Origin: Flavobacterium sp. N502540
Lineage (GTDB): Bacteria; Bacteroidota; Bacteroidia; Flavobacteriales; Flavobacteriaceae
Assembly: GCF_025947365.1 (NCBI RefSeq)
Contig: NZ_CP110012.1
Coordinates: 3,596,001 to 3,660,000 of the forward strand
Direction: 5' to 3'
DNA: 64,000 bases
A program made the translations under genes and the position numbers. Shown here piece after piece: positions 26,010 to 33,820 of this stretch. Under the pieces are notes generated by a model. It was not told the origin of the DNA. It ran no database searches and worked only from the letters and a program-made list of their open reading frames with translations. Position 1 is the first letter of the stretch; every line of letters starts with the position of its first letter.

Positions 26010-26780
26010 ATGATTTCAAAATTTAGATTTTCAACAGCAGTAAAAAGTTCCAGAGACATCCTGTCTTTTATTAAAGATTTTAATACTTCAGGTGAGTTGT
26101 TTGGAAATGGAGACCGAAATGTTATTAAGTTGTTTGATCTTGAGGAGAAAAAAATCAACATTAAATCCTTTAAAATTCCGAACTTAATTAATAAAATTGC
26201 TTACCGCTATTTTAGAAAATCAAAGGCGAGACGTTCGTACGAATATGCTACAATTTTGTTAGAAAGAGGTATTGGAACTCCACAGCCCATAGCGTTTTTG
26301 GAGAACTTTAATTTTGTAGGTCTGAGAGACAGTTATTATGCAAGCGAACATTTAACAACAGATTTAACTTATAGAGAACTTGTAGAAATTCCGGATTACC
26401 CTGATCGTGATAATATCTTGAGACAGTTTACCCGATTTAGTTTTGGTCTTCATGAAAAAGGAATCGAATTTTTAGATCACTCACCCGGAAATACATTGAT
26501 TAAAAAGAAACAGGACGGAAATTATGAATTCTTTTTGGTCGATTTAAACCGAATGGAATTTCATGAATCAATGAGTTTTGAAATGCGTATGAAAAACTTA
26601 TGCCGTCTGACTCCTTTAAAAGAGATGGTAGCGGTTATGAGTAACGAGTATGCAAAGTTTTATAAAGAAGAATCTGAGCAAAGAATATTTCAAACTTTGT
26701 GGAAATATACGGCTGATTTTCAGGAGAAATTTTACAGGAAAAAGCGCTTAAAAAAGAAACTTAAGTTCTGGAAGAAGTAA
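26010..26780 (+). CDS. Lipopolysaccharide core / Kdo kinase-like protein (InaA family)
   Basis: This 256-residue protein has a protein-kinase-like fold: a Lys-rich N-lobe, ILLERGIGTPQPIAFLE (about 86-102), and the catalytic loop HEKGIEFLDHSPGNTLIKK near 150-168, where Asp and Asn fit the kinase HxD-x4-N pattern, followed by FFLVDLNRMEF as the metal-binding DFG equivalent. InaA/KdkA/WaaP proteins phosphorylate Kdo or core heptose. A stop codon directly before ATG 26010 fixes the longest start. It overlaps the convergent GT2 gene by 20 bp. Confidence 0.82.
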   Translation: MISKFRFSTAVKSSRDILSFIKDFNTSGELFGNGDRNVIKLFDLEEKKINIKSFKIPNLINKIAYRYFRKSKARRSYEYATILLERGIGTPQPIAFLENFNFVGLRDSYYASEHLTTDLTYRELVEIPDYPDRDNILRQFTRFSFGLHEKGIEFLDHSPGNTLIKKKQDGNYEFFLVDLNRMEFHESMSFEMRMKNLCRLTPLKEMVAVMSNEYAKFYKEESEQRIFQTLWKYTADFQEKFYRKKRLKKKLKFWKK

Positions 26781-27549
26781 TTCGTGATAGTTCTTTATAG
26801 CGGATAAAAACGCTGTAAGCATTTAGATAACATATCGTGATTCCTTTGGCTCCGTCTAAAAAGCCCAAACGAATTAAAAACTGATACAAAAAAGTATAAA
26901 CAGGATGGAAAATCATCAATAGACGAGATGATTTCTGTCCTTTTTTTTGTTTTTCATTGGCCTTTAAAACCCCGTAACTATACATTTTTGCTTTGTAGTC
27001 AGAAAAAGAAGTATAGGAGAAATGAATGATCTTATTCTTTAAAGTTGAAATCGTCCCGTTCACGATCAGTTTTTCATGTACCATTCTGTCCTGATTATAC
27101 CGACAGTTTGTTTTGTTAAAAAGCCTGAAAATTTTATCCGTTTGCCAGCCGCTAAAATGAAGCTTACGATTTTTGAACATAAAAGTTCTGTAAATGAAAT
27201 AGGCGCTTGCCGCATCTTTTTGATTGATGGTGGCTGCGATTTCCAGTTTCAGTTCCGGAGTTAATCTTTCATCGGCATCAATGAATAAGATCCAGGAGTT
27301 TTTTGCCTGATCAATCGCAAAATTACGTTGTGAAGTGTAATTAACGAAGGGATTCTGGATTACTTTTACGTTTTTAAAAGATTCAATTATGTTCAGCGTC
27401 CGATCGGTACTGTACGAGTCTACTACAAGGATTTCATCGGCAAAATCGATATCTTCCAGTAATGATTTTATATGCTGTTCTTCATTAAGCGTAATAATCA
27501 AAACGGACAATTTTTCCCTGTCGGTAGTATTCATAAGTTCTTCACTCAT
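26761..27549 (-). CDS. Glycosyltransferase family 2 (WaaE/KdtX-like)
   Basis: The 262-residue protein starts at ATG 27547-27549 (MSEELMNTTDREKLSVLIIT); a TTG at 27555 would overlap the upstream gene. The GT-A core has SVLIITLNEEQHI, ILVVDSYSTDRTL and the metal-binding FIDADERLT near 95. The C-terminal region is hydrophobic. It follows the GT9 gene by two bases, so both are one operon and probably act in core oligosaccharide synthesis at the inner face of the membrane. Confidence 0.88.
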   Translation of the reverse strand: MSEELMNTTDREKLSVLIITLNEEQHIKSLLEDIDFADEILVVDSYSTDRTLNIIESFKNVKVIQNPFVNYTSQRNFAIDQAKNSWILFIDADERLTPELKLEIAATINQKDAASAYFIYRTFMFKNRKLHFSGWQTDKIFRLFNKTNCRYNQDRMVHEKLIVNGTISTLKNKIIHFSYTSFSDYKAKMYSYGVLKANEKQKKGQKSSRLLMIFHPVYTFLYQFLIRLGFLDGAKGITICYLNAYSVFIRYKELSRITSSRT

Positions 27550-27551
27550 TT

Positions 27552-28616
27552 TCAATTTTTATACTCCTGAAAATAAGTATCCAGTTTTTCAAGCATTAAA
27601 GTTAAAGGGTACTCATCGTAGTACTCAAAAGTATGATCTTTTATGTATTGTTCGGTGTGCTGCTTGTATATTTCCGGTTTTAAATCTTTTAAGTGAATGG
27701 AGAAGTTTTTGGCTTCATTTTCAAATATTTGCCAGGTCTCTTTTCTAACAGATGGTGTGAATATGGAGAAGGTTGGAATTTCAAGTGCTTTGGCCATATT
27801 CACGGCTCCTCCTTCATTTCCAATCAACATTTCGCATTGTGAAAGTAAAGCCAGAAAAGGTCTTAGTTCAGTACAGTACAAATCAAAAACGATGTGTTTT
27901 TTAGTTTCGGCACTGCAATGATTGTATACTTCGAGAGCCTGTTCTTTTTGATCCGGAATATAGTTGAAAATAATAGTGGCATTGGTTTTAGCAACTGTAA
28001 AATCGATAATTTTAGCCATTCCTTCCAAAGGATATGTCTTGTAAACTTCGCTTCCCAAAATTCCAAACATGATTAATGGCTTTTCCGTATCAACCTGATA
28101 GCTTTTCAGAAGCTTTTTGGCATCATCAATTTCAGATTCTTTTAAAAAGATTTTTGGTTTTACATCTGTAATCTTTTCAGAAATGAACGGTTTTAGAAGC
28201 ATTAAACGATTTTCAATGGCCAATCCGTGTTCTGATTCTACAGCATCTAAGCGTTCATAAGTGTAATTGTAGCATATTTTAGTGTACCATTTACGATACG
28301 AAACCTTATATTTTGCACCCGAAAATAACGTAATTAAATTAGTTTCCAGCTTAGAATAAACGTCAATAACAGCATCGTATTTATTGCGTCGGATTTGAAA
28401 AATAAATTTAAACAGAGAAGGAGTTGATTTTCTAACCTTGTTGGATAAAGGAATAATGTTATCAATATTCTTGTTCTCTTTTAGTACATCGACAGAATTT
28501 GGGTAACACATATAATCGATAATCGAATCCGGGTATTTGGTTTTTAGATTATTACAGATTATGGTGCTCGTTAATACATCTCCAATTCTTTTTTGCTGAA
28601 TGACTAATATTCTCAT
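27552..28616 (-). CDS. Glycosyltransferase family 9 (heptosyltransferase-like)
   Basis: This 354-residue GT-B protein starts MRILVIQQKRIGDVLTSTII, the heptosyltransferase signature opening, and has the donor-binding motif MLIGNEGGAVNMAKALEIPT near 258-277. It probably adds a heptose-like sugar to lipopolysaccharide core in the cytoplasm. It is the first gene of a two-gene operon with the GT2 gene and is divergent from the next glycosyltransferase gene. Confidence 0.9.
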   Translation of the reverse strand: MRILVIQQKRIGDVLTSTIICNNLKTKYPDSIIDYMCYPNSVDVLKENKNIDNIIPLSNKVRKSTPSLFKFIFQIRRNKYDAVIDVYSKLETNLITLFSGAKYKVSYRKWYTKICYNYTYERLDAVESEHGLAIENRLMLLKPFISEKITDVKPKIFLKESEIDDAKKLLKSYQVDTEKPLIMFGILGSEVYKTYPLEGMAKIIDFTVAKTNATIIFNYIPDQKEQALEVYNHCSAETKKHIVFDLYCTELRPFLALLSQCEMLIGNEGGAVNMAKALEIPTFSIFTPSVRKETWQIFENEAKNFSIHLKDLKPEIYKQHTEQYIKDHTFEYYDEYPLTLMLEKLDTYFQEYKN

Positions 28617-28742
28617 TTATATAAAATTCAATTTGTGGGCTAAATTAGTAATAATTTTATAAAGTGTGCAAGCGCACGATTAAGATAAGGTAACTAAAAT
28701 AAAAAGCCGTATTTTTGTAAAAAACAAATTCCCCCCAAGAAA

Positions 28743-29492
28743 ATGCAGATTAGTGGTCTAGTTATTACTTTCAATGAAGAGAAAAATATCGGTAAATGTA
28801 TAGATGCTTTACTAAAAGTGTGTGATGAAGTAATTGTAGTAGATTCGTTTAGTAAAGATCGTACTGTTGAAATTGCCAAAGAAAAAGGCGCAATTGTTGT
28901 AGAACAAGCTTTTTTAGGTGATGGTCCGCAACGTACACATGGTTTGCCATATTGCAAAAATGATTGGATCTTGAATCTTGATGCCGATGAGTTTTTGGAT
29001 AAAGATGCAGAGAAATTTATAACAGATAAAAAGTACCTTGAGGGAAATTATGACGCTTTTAGTTTCAGAGTAAAAAACTTTCTGGGCGATAAACTTATTG
29101 ATTTTTCAGGATGGTATCCGGATCAAAAAGTCCGTTTTTTTAATAAACAAACAGCGCATCCGTCTGATTCTAAGGTGCATCAGAAGATAATTACTCAAAA
29201 TGAGAAAAAAGTTTCCGTACACCTCTTGCACTATGGTTGGGATTCTTTGGATCAAATTATTGCAAAAAAGAATCAATATTCAGGCTGGCATGCACAACAA
29301 TTGTTCGATCAGGGGAAAAGAATAACCGCAATTAAGCCAGTTATTAATGGAGCTGTTGCGTTTATCAGATGCTACTTTTTTAAGAAAGGTATTTTTAATG
29401 GCATAGACGGGTTGTCAATAGCGATGATTCAGAGTTTCTTTTCTTATATGAAATATGCTAAGCTTTTAAAACTTCAAAAAAAGCTAAAATAG
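28743..29492 (+). CDS. Glycosyltransferase family 2, copy A of a duplicated pair
   Basis: This 249-residue GT-A enzyme starts MQISGLVITFNEEKNIGKCI, has EVIVVDSFSKDRTVEIA and the metal-binding NLDADEFLDKD near 82-92, and resembles the WaaE beta-1,4-glucosyltransferase family. Its length matches exactly the gene at 30518-31267 and the two share long identical blocks (GLPYCKNDWILNLDADE, FFSYMKYAKLLKLQK), so they are paralogues. The substrate is unknown. Confidence 0.9.
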   Translation: MQISGLVITFNEEKNIGKCIDALLKVCDEVIVVDSFSKDRTVEIAKEKGAIVVEQAFLGDGPQRTHGLPYCKNDWILNLDADEFLDKDAEKFITDKKYLEGNYDAFSFRVKNFLGDKLIDFSGWYPDQKVRFFNKQTAHPSDSKVHQKIITQNEKKVSVHLLHYGWDSLDQIIAKKNQYSGWHAQQLFDQGKRITAIKPVINGAVAFIRCYFFKKGIFNGIDGLSIAMIQSFFSYMKYAKLLKLQKKLK

Positions 29493-29795
29493 AATTCAGC
29501 TAATCTCAATTCAGAGTGTCGGTTTTTTAAAGCACAAACAAGTGTTTTGTGCTATTTTATTACCAGGGTTTATCGATTATTGTACATGTCAGTTGTGTTT
29601 TTGCAATGTGGCTGTTGATAGTTTTGTTTCAGAAATTATCAATTATATAGTCTTTTTCTTTCTTTAATGAATAAATACGGCTGATTTTATTTAACATTAA
29701 TTAGGTTTTTTGTTTTATTTATTTTTTTTTGCTTAAAAATGTTTTTTTTGTGAAAAATAATACTATTAATGATAGCTTTGCTAAAAAAATAGAGA
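29493..29795. other. 303-bp AT-rich spacer inside the glycan island
   Basis: No gene or convincing hairpin was seen. The region is very rich in T runs (29690-29760) and could hold the promoter of the deacetylase-GT2 pair, but no strong TAnnTTTG element was pinned down. Confidence 0.35.
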
Positions 29796-30509
29796 ATGTC
29801 AAAGCTGCCAATTTTAATGTATCATAACGTTGTTGAAGACGAAGCCAAGTCTGTGGATTTAAGTGTTTCTGTAGCAAAATTAGAATCACAATTTAAATTT
29901 TTACATGATAACAATTACACGACATTTCATTTTAAAGATTTAGAAAATTTAAAAGAACTTCCTTCAAAAAGCATTATAATCACTTTTGATGATGTTACCG
30001 AGTGCCAGTTGTTGTATGCGGTGCCTTTGCTTGAAAAATACCAATTAAAAGCCTCTTTTTTTATACCATTTTCTTATGTTGGAAATTTTGATTATTGGAT
30101 AGAAGGAAAAGAAAAAATTATGAGTGTCGAACAGCTAAAAGGGTTGAATCCTGATCTTATTGAGCTGGGGTATCACTCTTTTGAACATAAAAGATACAGT
30201 TCGTTGTCTAAAGAAGAGTTAGAGGCTGATTTTGCGAAGTCTAATGCCTTTATTTTGGATAATCAATTAGATATAAAACCTGTCCTGGCGTATCCTTTTG
30301 GGAATTATGCCAAGAAACATTCTGAGTTTGCTGTTTTTGAAAATATGATGCGGGATAACGGTATAAAATACGGTTTGAGAATAGGCAACAGAGTGAATAA
30401 TTTTCCCTTTAAAAATAACTATTTGGTAAAGAGAATAGACATAAAAGGGGAAGATAGTTTGTTTAGATTTAAACTAAAATTGAAAATAGGTAAGCTTAAA
30501 TTATTTTAA
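29796..30509 (+). CDS. Polysaccharide deacetylase family protein (NodB-like)
   Basis: The 237-residue protein starts MSKLPILMYHNVVEDEAKS and has the NodB metal-dependent deacetylase motifs: ITFDDVTEC (motif 1, with V in place of the usual G), GYHSFEHKRYSS (motif 2, HSxxH-like) and AYPFGNYAKKH (motif 3). No signal peptide is visible, so it may act on a cytoplasmic lipid-linked sugar. It lies between two paralogous GT2 genes; the downstream one begins 8 bp after its stop codon. Confidence 0.88.
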   Translation: MSKLPILMYHNVVEDEAKSVDLSVSVAKLESQFKFLHDNNYTTFHFKDLENLKELPSKSIIITFDDVTECQLLYAVPLLEKYQLKASFFIPFSYVGNFDYWIEGKEKIMSVEQLKGLNPDLIELGYHSFEHKRYSSLSKEELEADFAKSNAFILDNQLDIKPVLAYPFGNYAKKHSEFAVFENMMRDNGIKYGLRIGNRVNNFPFKNNYLVKRIDIKGEDSLFRFKLKLKIGKLKLF

Positions 30510-30517
30510 AAAATGCT

Positions 30518-31267
30518 ATGGAAATTAGTGGATTAGTAATAACGTATAATGAAGAAAAAAACATTGGTAAATGTATAGATGCGCTGTTCAGGGTTTGTAA
30601 CGAAGTAATTGTTGTAGATTCGTTAAGTACAGATAATACAGTGAAAATTGCCGAAGAAAAAGGGGCTAAGGTTGTTTTGCAGAGCTTTTTAGGCGACGGA
30701 CCTCAGAGAATTCACGGTCTTCCTTATTGTAAAAATGACTGGATTTTAAATTTAGATGCTGATGAGATTTTGGCCGAAGATGCCGAAAAATTTATATTAT
30801 CAGGCCAATATGAGAAACAGAATTTTGATGTGTATGCCTTCTCTCTGTATAATTATATGGGCTGTAAGCTTATTAATTTCGCAGGTTGGTACCCTGATAA
30901 AACTTCACGATTTTTTAACAAACAAACCGCTTCTCCTTCAAAAGATAGTGTACATCAAAAAGTTTTGGGTACTAATAAGACCCACTTAAAAGTTCATATA
31001 CATCATTATGCCTGGGACTGTTTTGGACAATTTATCAGTAAGAAAAACTTATATTCAACCTGGCATGCCCAGCAGCTTTACGACCAGAATAAAAGAGTCA
31101 ACAGCTTTAAACCTATATTAAACGGGACAGTTTCTTTTATTAGATGTTATTTTTTTAAAAAAGGCTTTTTACACGGATTAGACGGTTTCACCTTTTCAAT
31201 GACTCAGGCTTTCTTTTCTTATATGAAATATGCTAAGCTTTTGAAACTTCAAAAACAGAATAAATAA
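30518..31267 (+). CDS. Glycosyltransferase family 2, copy B of a duplicated pair
   Basis: This 249-residue GT-A protein begins MEISGLVITYNEEKNIGKCI and keeps the DxD-like NLDADEILAED. It is a paralogue of the gene at 28743-29492 with the same length and the same C-terminal block. Differences concentrate between residues 100 and 190, the usual acceptor region, which suggests a related but distinct acceptor. It is in an operon with the deacetylase and ends at a terminator. Confidence 0.9.
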   Translation: MEISGLVITYNEEKNIGKCIDALFRVCNEVIVVDSLSTDNTVKIAEEKGAKVVLQSFLGDGPQRIHGLPYCKNDWILNLDADEILAEDAEKFILSGQYEKQNFDVYAFSLYNYMGCKLINFAGWYPDKTSRFFNKQTASPSKDSVHQKVLGTNKTHLKVHIHHYAWDCFGQFISKKNLYSTWHAQQLYDQNKRVNSFKPILNGTVSFIRCYFFKKGFLHGLDGFTFSMTQAFFSYMKYAKLLKLQKQNK

Positions 31268-31287
31268 TAAAAAAAAGTATAGAAAAT

Positions 31288-31322
31288 AATAAAGCGGAAT
31301 GAGTAATCATTCCGCTTTATTA
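31288..31322. terminator. Terminator at the end of the glycan island
   Basis: AATAAAGCGGAATGA pairs with TCATTCCGCTTTATT around a GTAA loop. The hairpin lies between the convergent GT2 and dapD genes and can serve both. Confidence 0.85.
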
Positions 31323-31339
31323 TTTATAGAGATTATAGG

Positions 31340-32155
31340 TTAAACAGCAACATCGTATTCACGAAGTGCATTGTTTAATGAAGTTTTTAAATCCGTTGAT
31401 GGTTTACGAGTACCAATGATTAATGCACATGGTACTTGAAATTCACCTGCAGCGAATTTTTTAGTGTAACTTCCCGGAATCACGACAGAGCGAGCAGGAA
31501 CAAAACCTTTCATTTCAACAGGTTCATCACCAGTTACATCGATAATTTTTGTGGAAGCAGTCAAACAAACATTAGCACCAAGAACAGCTTCTTTACCTAC
31601 GTGAACTCCTTCTACTACAATACAACGAGAACCGATAAAAGCACCATCTTCAATAATAACCGGAGCAGCTTGTAATGGCTCTAAAACACCACCGATACCA
31701 ACACCACCGCTTAAGTGAACATTTTTACCAATTTGAGCACAGCTTCCAACAGTCGCCCATGTATCAACCATGGTACCTTCATCAACATAAGCACCAATGT
31801 TTACATAACTTGGCATCAAAATTACACCGCTTGAAATATAAGCTCCGTAGCGGGCTACTGCATTAGGTACTACACGAATTCCTTTTTCAGCATAACCTTT
31901 TTTCAGCAACATTTTGTCGTGGTATTCGAAAATACCGGATTCCCATGTTTCCATTTTTTGAATCGGGAAATACATTACAACAGCTTTCTTAACCCATTCG
32001 TTTACCTGCCACTTGTCACCAACAGGTTCAGCGCAACGTAATTTTCCTGCATCAATCAATTCAATAACTTCTCTGATAGCATCAGTTGTGGTTGTTTCTT
32101 GTAATAAAGCTCTGTTTTCCCAAGCTTGTTCTATTATAGTCTGTAAAGAATTCAT
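31340..32155 (-). CDS. dapD: Tetrahydrodipicolinate N-succinyltransferase
   Basis: DapD transfers succinate from succinyl-CoA to tetrahydrodipicolinate in the lysine and diaminopimelate pathway. The 271-residue protein has the helical N-terminus (MNSLQTIIEQAWENRALLQ), then a left-handed beta-helix of hexapeptide repeats with GAYISSGVILMPSYVNIGAY and GGVLEPLQAAPVIIEDGAFI, both hallmarks of DapD. Cytoplasmic, monocistronic. Confidence 0.95.
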   Translation of the reverse strand: MNSLQTIIEQAWENRALLQETTTTDAIREVIELIDAGKLRCAEPVGDKWQVNEWVKKAVVMYFPIQKMETWESGIFEYHDKMLLKKGYAEKGIRVVPNAVARYGAYISSGVILMPSYVNIGAYVDEGTMVDTWATVGSCAQIGKNVHLSGGVGIGGVLEPLQAAPVIIEDGAFIGSRCIVVEGVHVGKEAVLGANVCLTASTKIIDVTGDEPVEMKGFVPARSVVIPGSYTKKFAAGEFQVPCALIIGTRKPSTDLKTSLNNALREYDVAV

Positions 32156-32171
32156 AAGTTTTAATTTTTGG

Positions 32172-32179
32172 CAAAGATA
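32172..32179 (-). promoter_or_regulatory. -7 element of dapD
   Basis: On the reverse strand TATCTTTG fits TAnnTTTG and lies 16 bp before the dapD ATG. A 14-bp inverted repeat is centred 49.5 bp upstream of it. Confidence 0.55.
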
Positions 32180-32221
32180 AGGTATTTGCGGAAAAGCAGA
32201 AAAGTAAAGCTATCGTAAAAT

Positions 32222-32235
32222 GTTACAAGTGTAAC
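32222..32235. promoter_or_regulatory. Palindrome GTTACAAGTGTAAC, possible operator
   Basis: GTTAC-N4-GTAAC is a perfect 5-bp inverted repeat in the divergent dapD/PAS spacer. Its centre would fall near -61.5 relative to a start placed from the dapD -7 element, a position used by class I activators. The regulator is unknown and the match could be chance. Confidence 0.3.
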
Positions 32236-32444
32236 TTTTTGTTTGTATTTTGATAAATAAAACAAGGCTTATGGAAAATGCAAGAATGAGGTTAACCTAT
32301 AAACGCTTTTTTTTGATGGTAAAACATGATAAAAATCAGATTTTGCGTTTTTACTTCTCATTAATTTCGCGGTATAATTCCCGAAAGATATAGAGAGGAA
32401 TTGCGAAATACCATTCCAAAACAAAAATATTTAATCAGTAAGAA

Positions 32445-33074
32445 ATGAATCAAGAAAATCAACTCCGAACGCCTGTTGCAGTAATCGATAAAGAAGTCAC
32501 GTGGGACAAAACACAAGTGATTATGAGTAAAACAAATGCTTTTGGTATTATTGAATATGCCAATGAAGTATTTGTAGATGTATGCGGTTATGAAGATTAT
32601 GAGTTAATGGGGCAGCCACACAATATTATACGTCATCCGGATATGCCAAAGGTTATTTTTAAAGTGCTTTGGGAGAATCTTAAAAACGGAAAGAACTTTC
32701 ATGCTATTGTTAAGAATTTAGCGAAGTCAGGACGTTACTATTGGGTTATTACCGATTTTGAGATTGCAAAAGACGAGAACGGAGTTATTGTAAATTATTT
32801 TGGAAGACGACAAGCAGTCCCACAAGAAGTAATTGCCTTGCATATTGAACCGCTATACAAAAAACTGTTACAGATCGAGGCTGCAAGCGGTATGGAGTTT
32901 AGCGAGAAGTATCTTATTGGATTTCTGGAGGAAAAGAAAAGAACTTATGTTGAATATATTAAGGAGTTAATCTATGAACATGAGAAATCGCAGGCAAAAT
33001 TTGCTCAATATGAAGTGCAGGAAAATGATGAAGAGGAGGAAAGAGGTTTTTTTAGAAGACTGTTTAACAGATAG
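32445..33074 (+). CDS. PAS-domain protein with Aer-like sensor, no output domain
   Basis: This 209-residue soluble protein has a PAS domain at about residues 20-125 that closely resembles the aerotaxis receptor: EVTWDKTQVIMSKTNAFGII, YANEVFVDVCGYEDYELMGQ and PHNIIRHPDMPKVIFKVLW. The rest is a charged helical tail (coiled-coil-like, EYIKELIYEHEKSQAKF). There is no methyl-accepting or kinase domain, so signalling must go through a partner. Aer-type PAS domains often bind FAD and sense redox; that is inference here. Confidence 0.85.
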   Translation: MNQENQLRTPVAVIDKEVTWDKTQVIMSKTNAFGIIEYANEVFVDVCGYEDYELMGQPHNIIRHPDMPKVIFKVLWENLKNGKNFHAIVKNLAKSGRYYWVITDFEIAKDENGVIVNYFGRRQAVPQEVIALHIEPLYKKLLQIEAASGMEFSEKYLIGFLEEKKRTYVEYIKELIYEHEKSQAKFAQYEVQENDEEEERGFFRRLFNR

Positions 33075-33105
33075 AAGTTATTTTTTTTAGGTTTTGAATA
33101 TTTGG

Positions 33106-33147
33106 AAAAAATCCGTTTTGAATAAAAGCTCAGAACGGATTTTTTAT
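33106..33147 (+). terminator. Terminator after the PAS gene
   Basis: AAAAAATCCGTTTTGA pairs with TCAGAACGGATTTTTT (one G-T pair) around a short loop, ending in a T run. Confidence 0.85.
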
Positions 33148-33291
33148 GAGGTCAAATGTATCTTGATTGTTTTAATTATATTGAGTTTAATGGAATATAC
33201 AGATAGATGGTTCTGGTGCTCGGTTTTATAAAATACAAAGATTCTCTTTAAATTTGTATGTTTCCTTTCTATCTTTGTTAAAAATTCAAAG

Positions 33292-33708
33292 ATGCCAAGA
33301 ATTCTTTCTATAGACTACGGACAAAAGCGCACCGGAATTGCTGTTACTGATGAAATGCAGATTATTGCTTCAGGTTTAACAACAATACCAACCAATACCC
33401 TTATTGATTTTCTGAAAGATTATTTTGCAAAAGAAAAGGTTGAAGCCGTTTTAATTGGCGAGCCCAAACAAATGAATGGTCAGCCATCAGAGAGTGCTTC
33501 GGTTATTAAAGGGTTTGTAACTCATTTTACCAATATTTTTCCTGATATGAAAGTAGTTCGTGTCGACGAACGTTTTACGTCAAAAATGGCCTTTCAAACG
33601 ATGATCGATAGCGGACTCAGTAAAAAACAGCGCCAGAATAAAGGTTTAATCGATGAAATTTCGGCTACAATTATGCTTCAGGACTATCTCTCGTCAAAAC
33701 GTTTTTAA
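33292..33708 (+). CDS. ruvX: Holliday junction resolvase-like RuvX (YqgF)
   Basis: This 138-residue RNase H-fold protein starts MPRILSIDYGQKRTGIAVTD, with the first catalytic Asp in DYGQKRTG, the second acidic site in VLIGEP and the third in VRVDERFTS followed by KKQRQNKGLIDEISATIML. The family is required for pre-16S rRNA processing and was proposed as a resolvase. A TATCTTTG -7-like element lies at 33270-33277. Confidence 0.92.
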   Translation: MPRILSIDYGQKRTGIAVTDEMQIIASGLTTIPTNTLIDFLKDYFAKEKVEAVLIGEPKQMNGQPSESASVIKGFVTHFTNIFPDMKVVRVDERFTSKMAFQTMIDSGLSKKQRQNKGLIDEISATIMLQDYLSSKRF

Positions 33709-33791
33709 CACCCAATCTTTTAGCTTTTTATTTTTTAGAAAAACATAACTTTTATCATGCAATTTTAGTTTTTTTTTGCAATTATAAAAAG

Positions 33792-33799
33792 TACCTTTG
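33792..33799 (+). promoter_or_regulatory. -7 element of mqo
   Basis: TACCTTTG matches the TAnnTTTG consensus 21 bp before the mqo ATG. A T run ending TTTTTTTGCA lies just upstream, but its spacing does not fit the usual -33 distance well. Confidence 0.55.
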
Positions 33800-33820
33800 C
33801 ACTTTAAAAATAATACTGTT

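Noticed and set aside
25850..26161. 103-codon reverse frame
   Set aside because: It overlaps the start of the InaA-like kinase gene on the opposite strand and shows no domain pattern.
27549..27555. TTG start for the GT2 gene overlapping the GT9 stop
   Set aside because: ATG two codons downstream, two bases after the GT9 stop, is the simpler start.
32271..32393. 40-codon forward frame before the PAS gene (MENARMRLTYKRFF...)
   Set aside because: No clear promoter or conserved features could be argued; kept only as a possibility.
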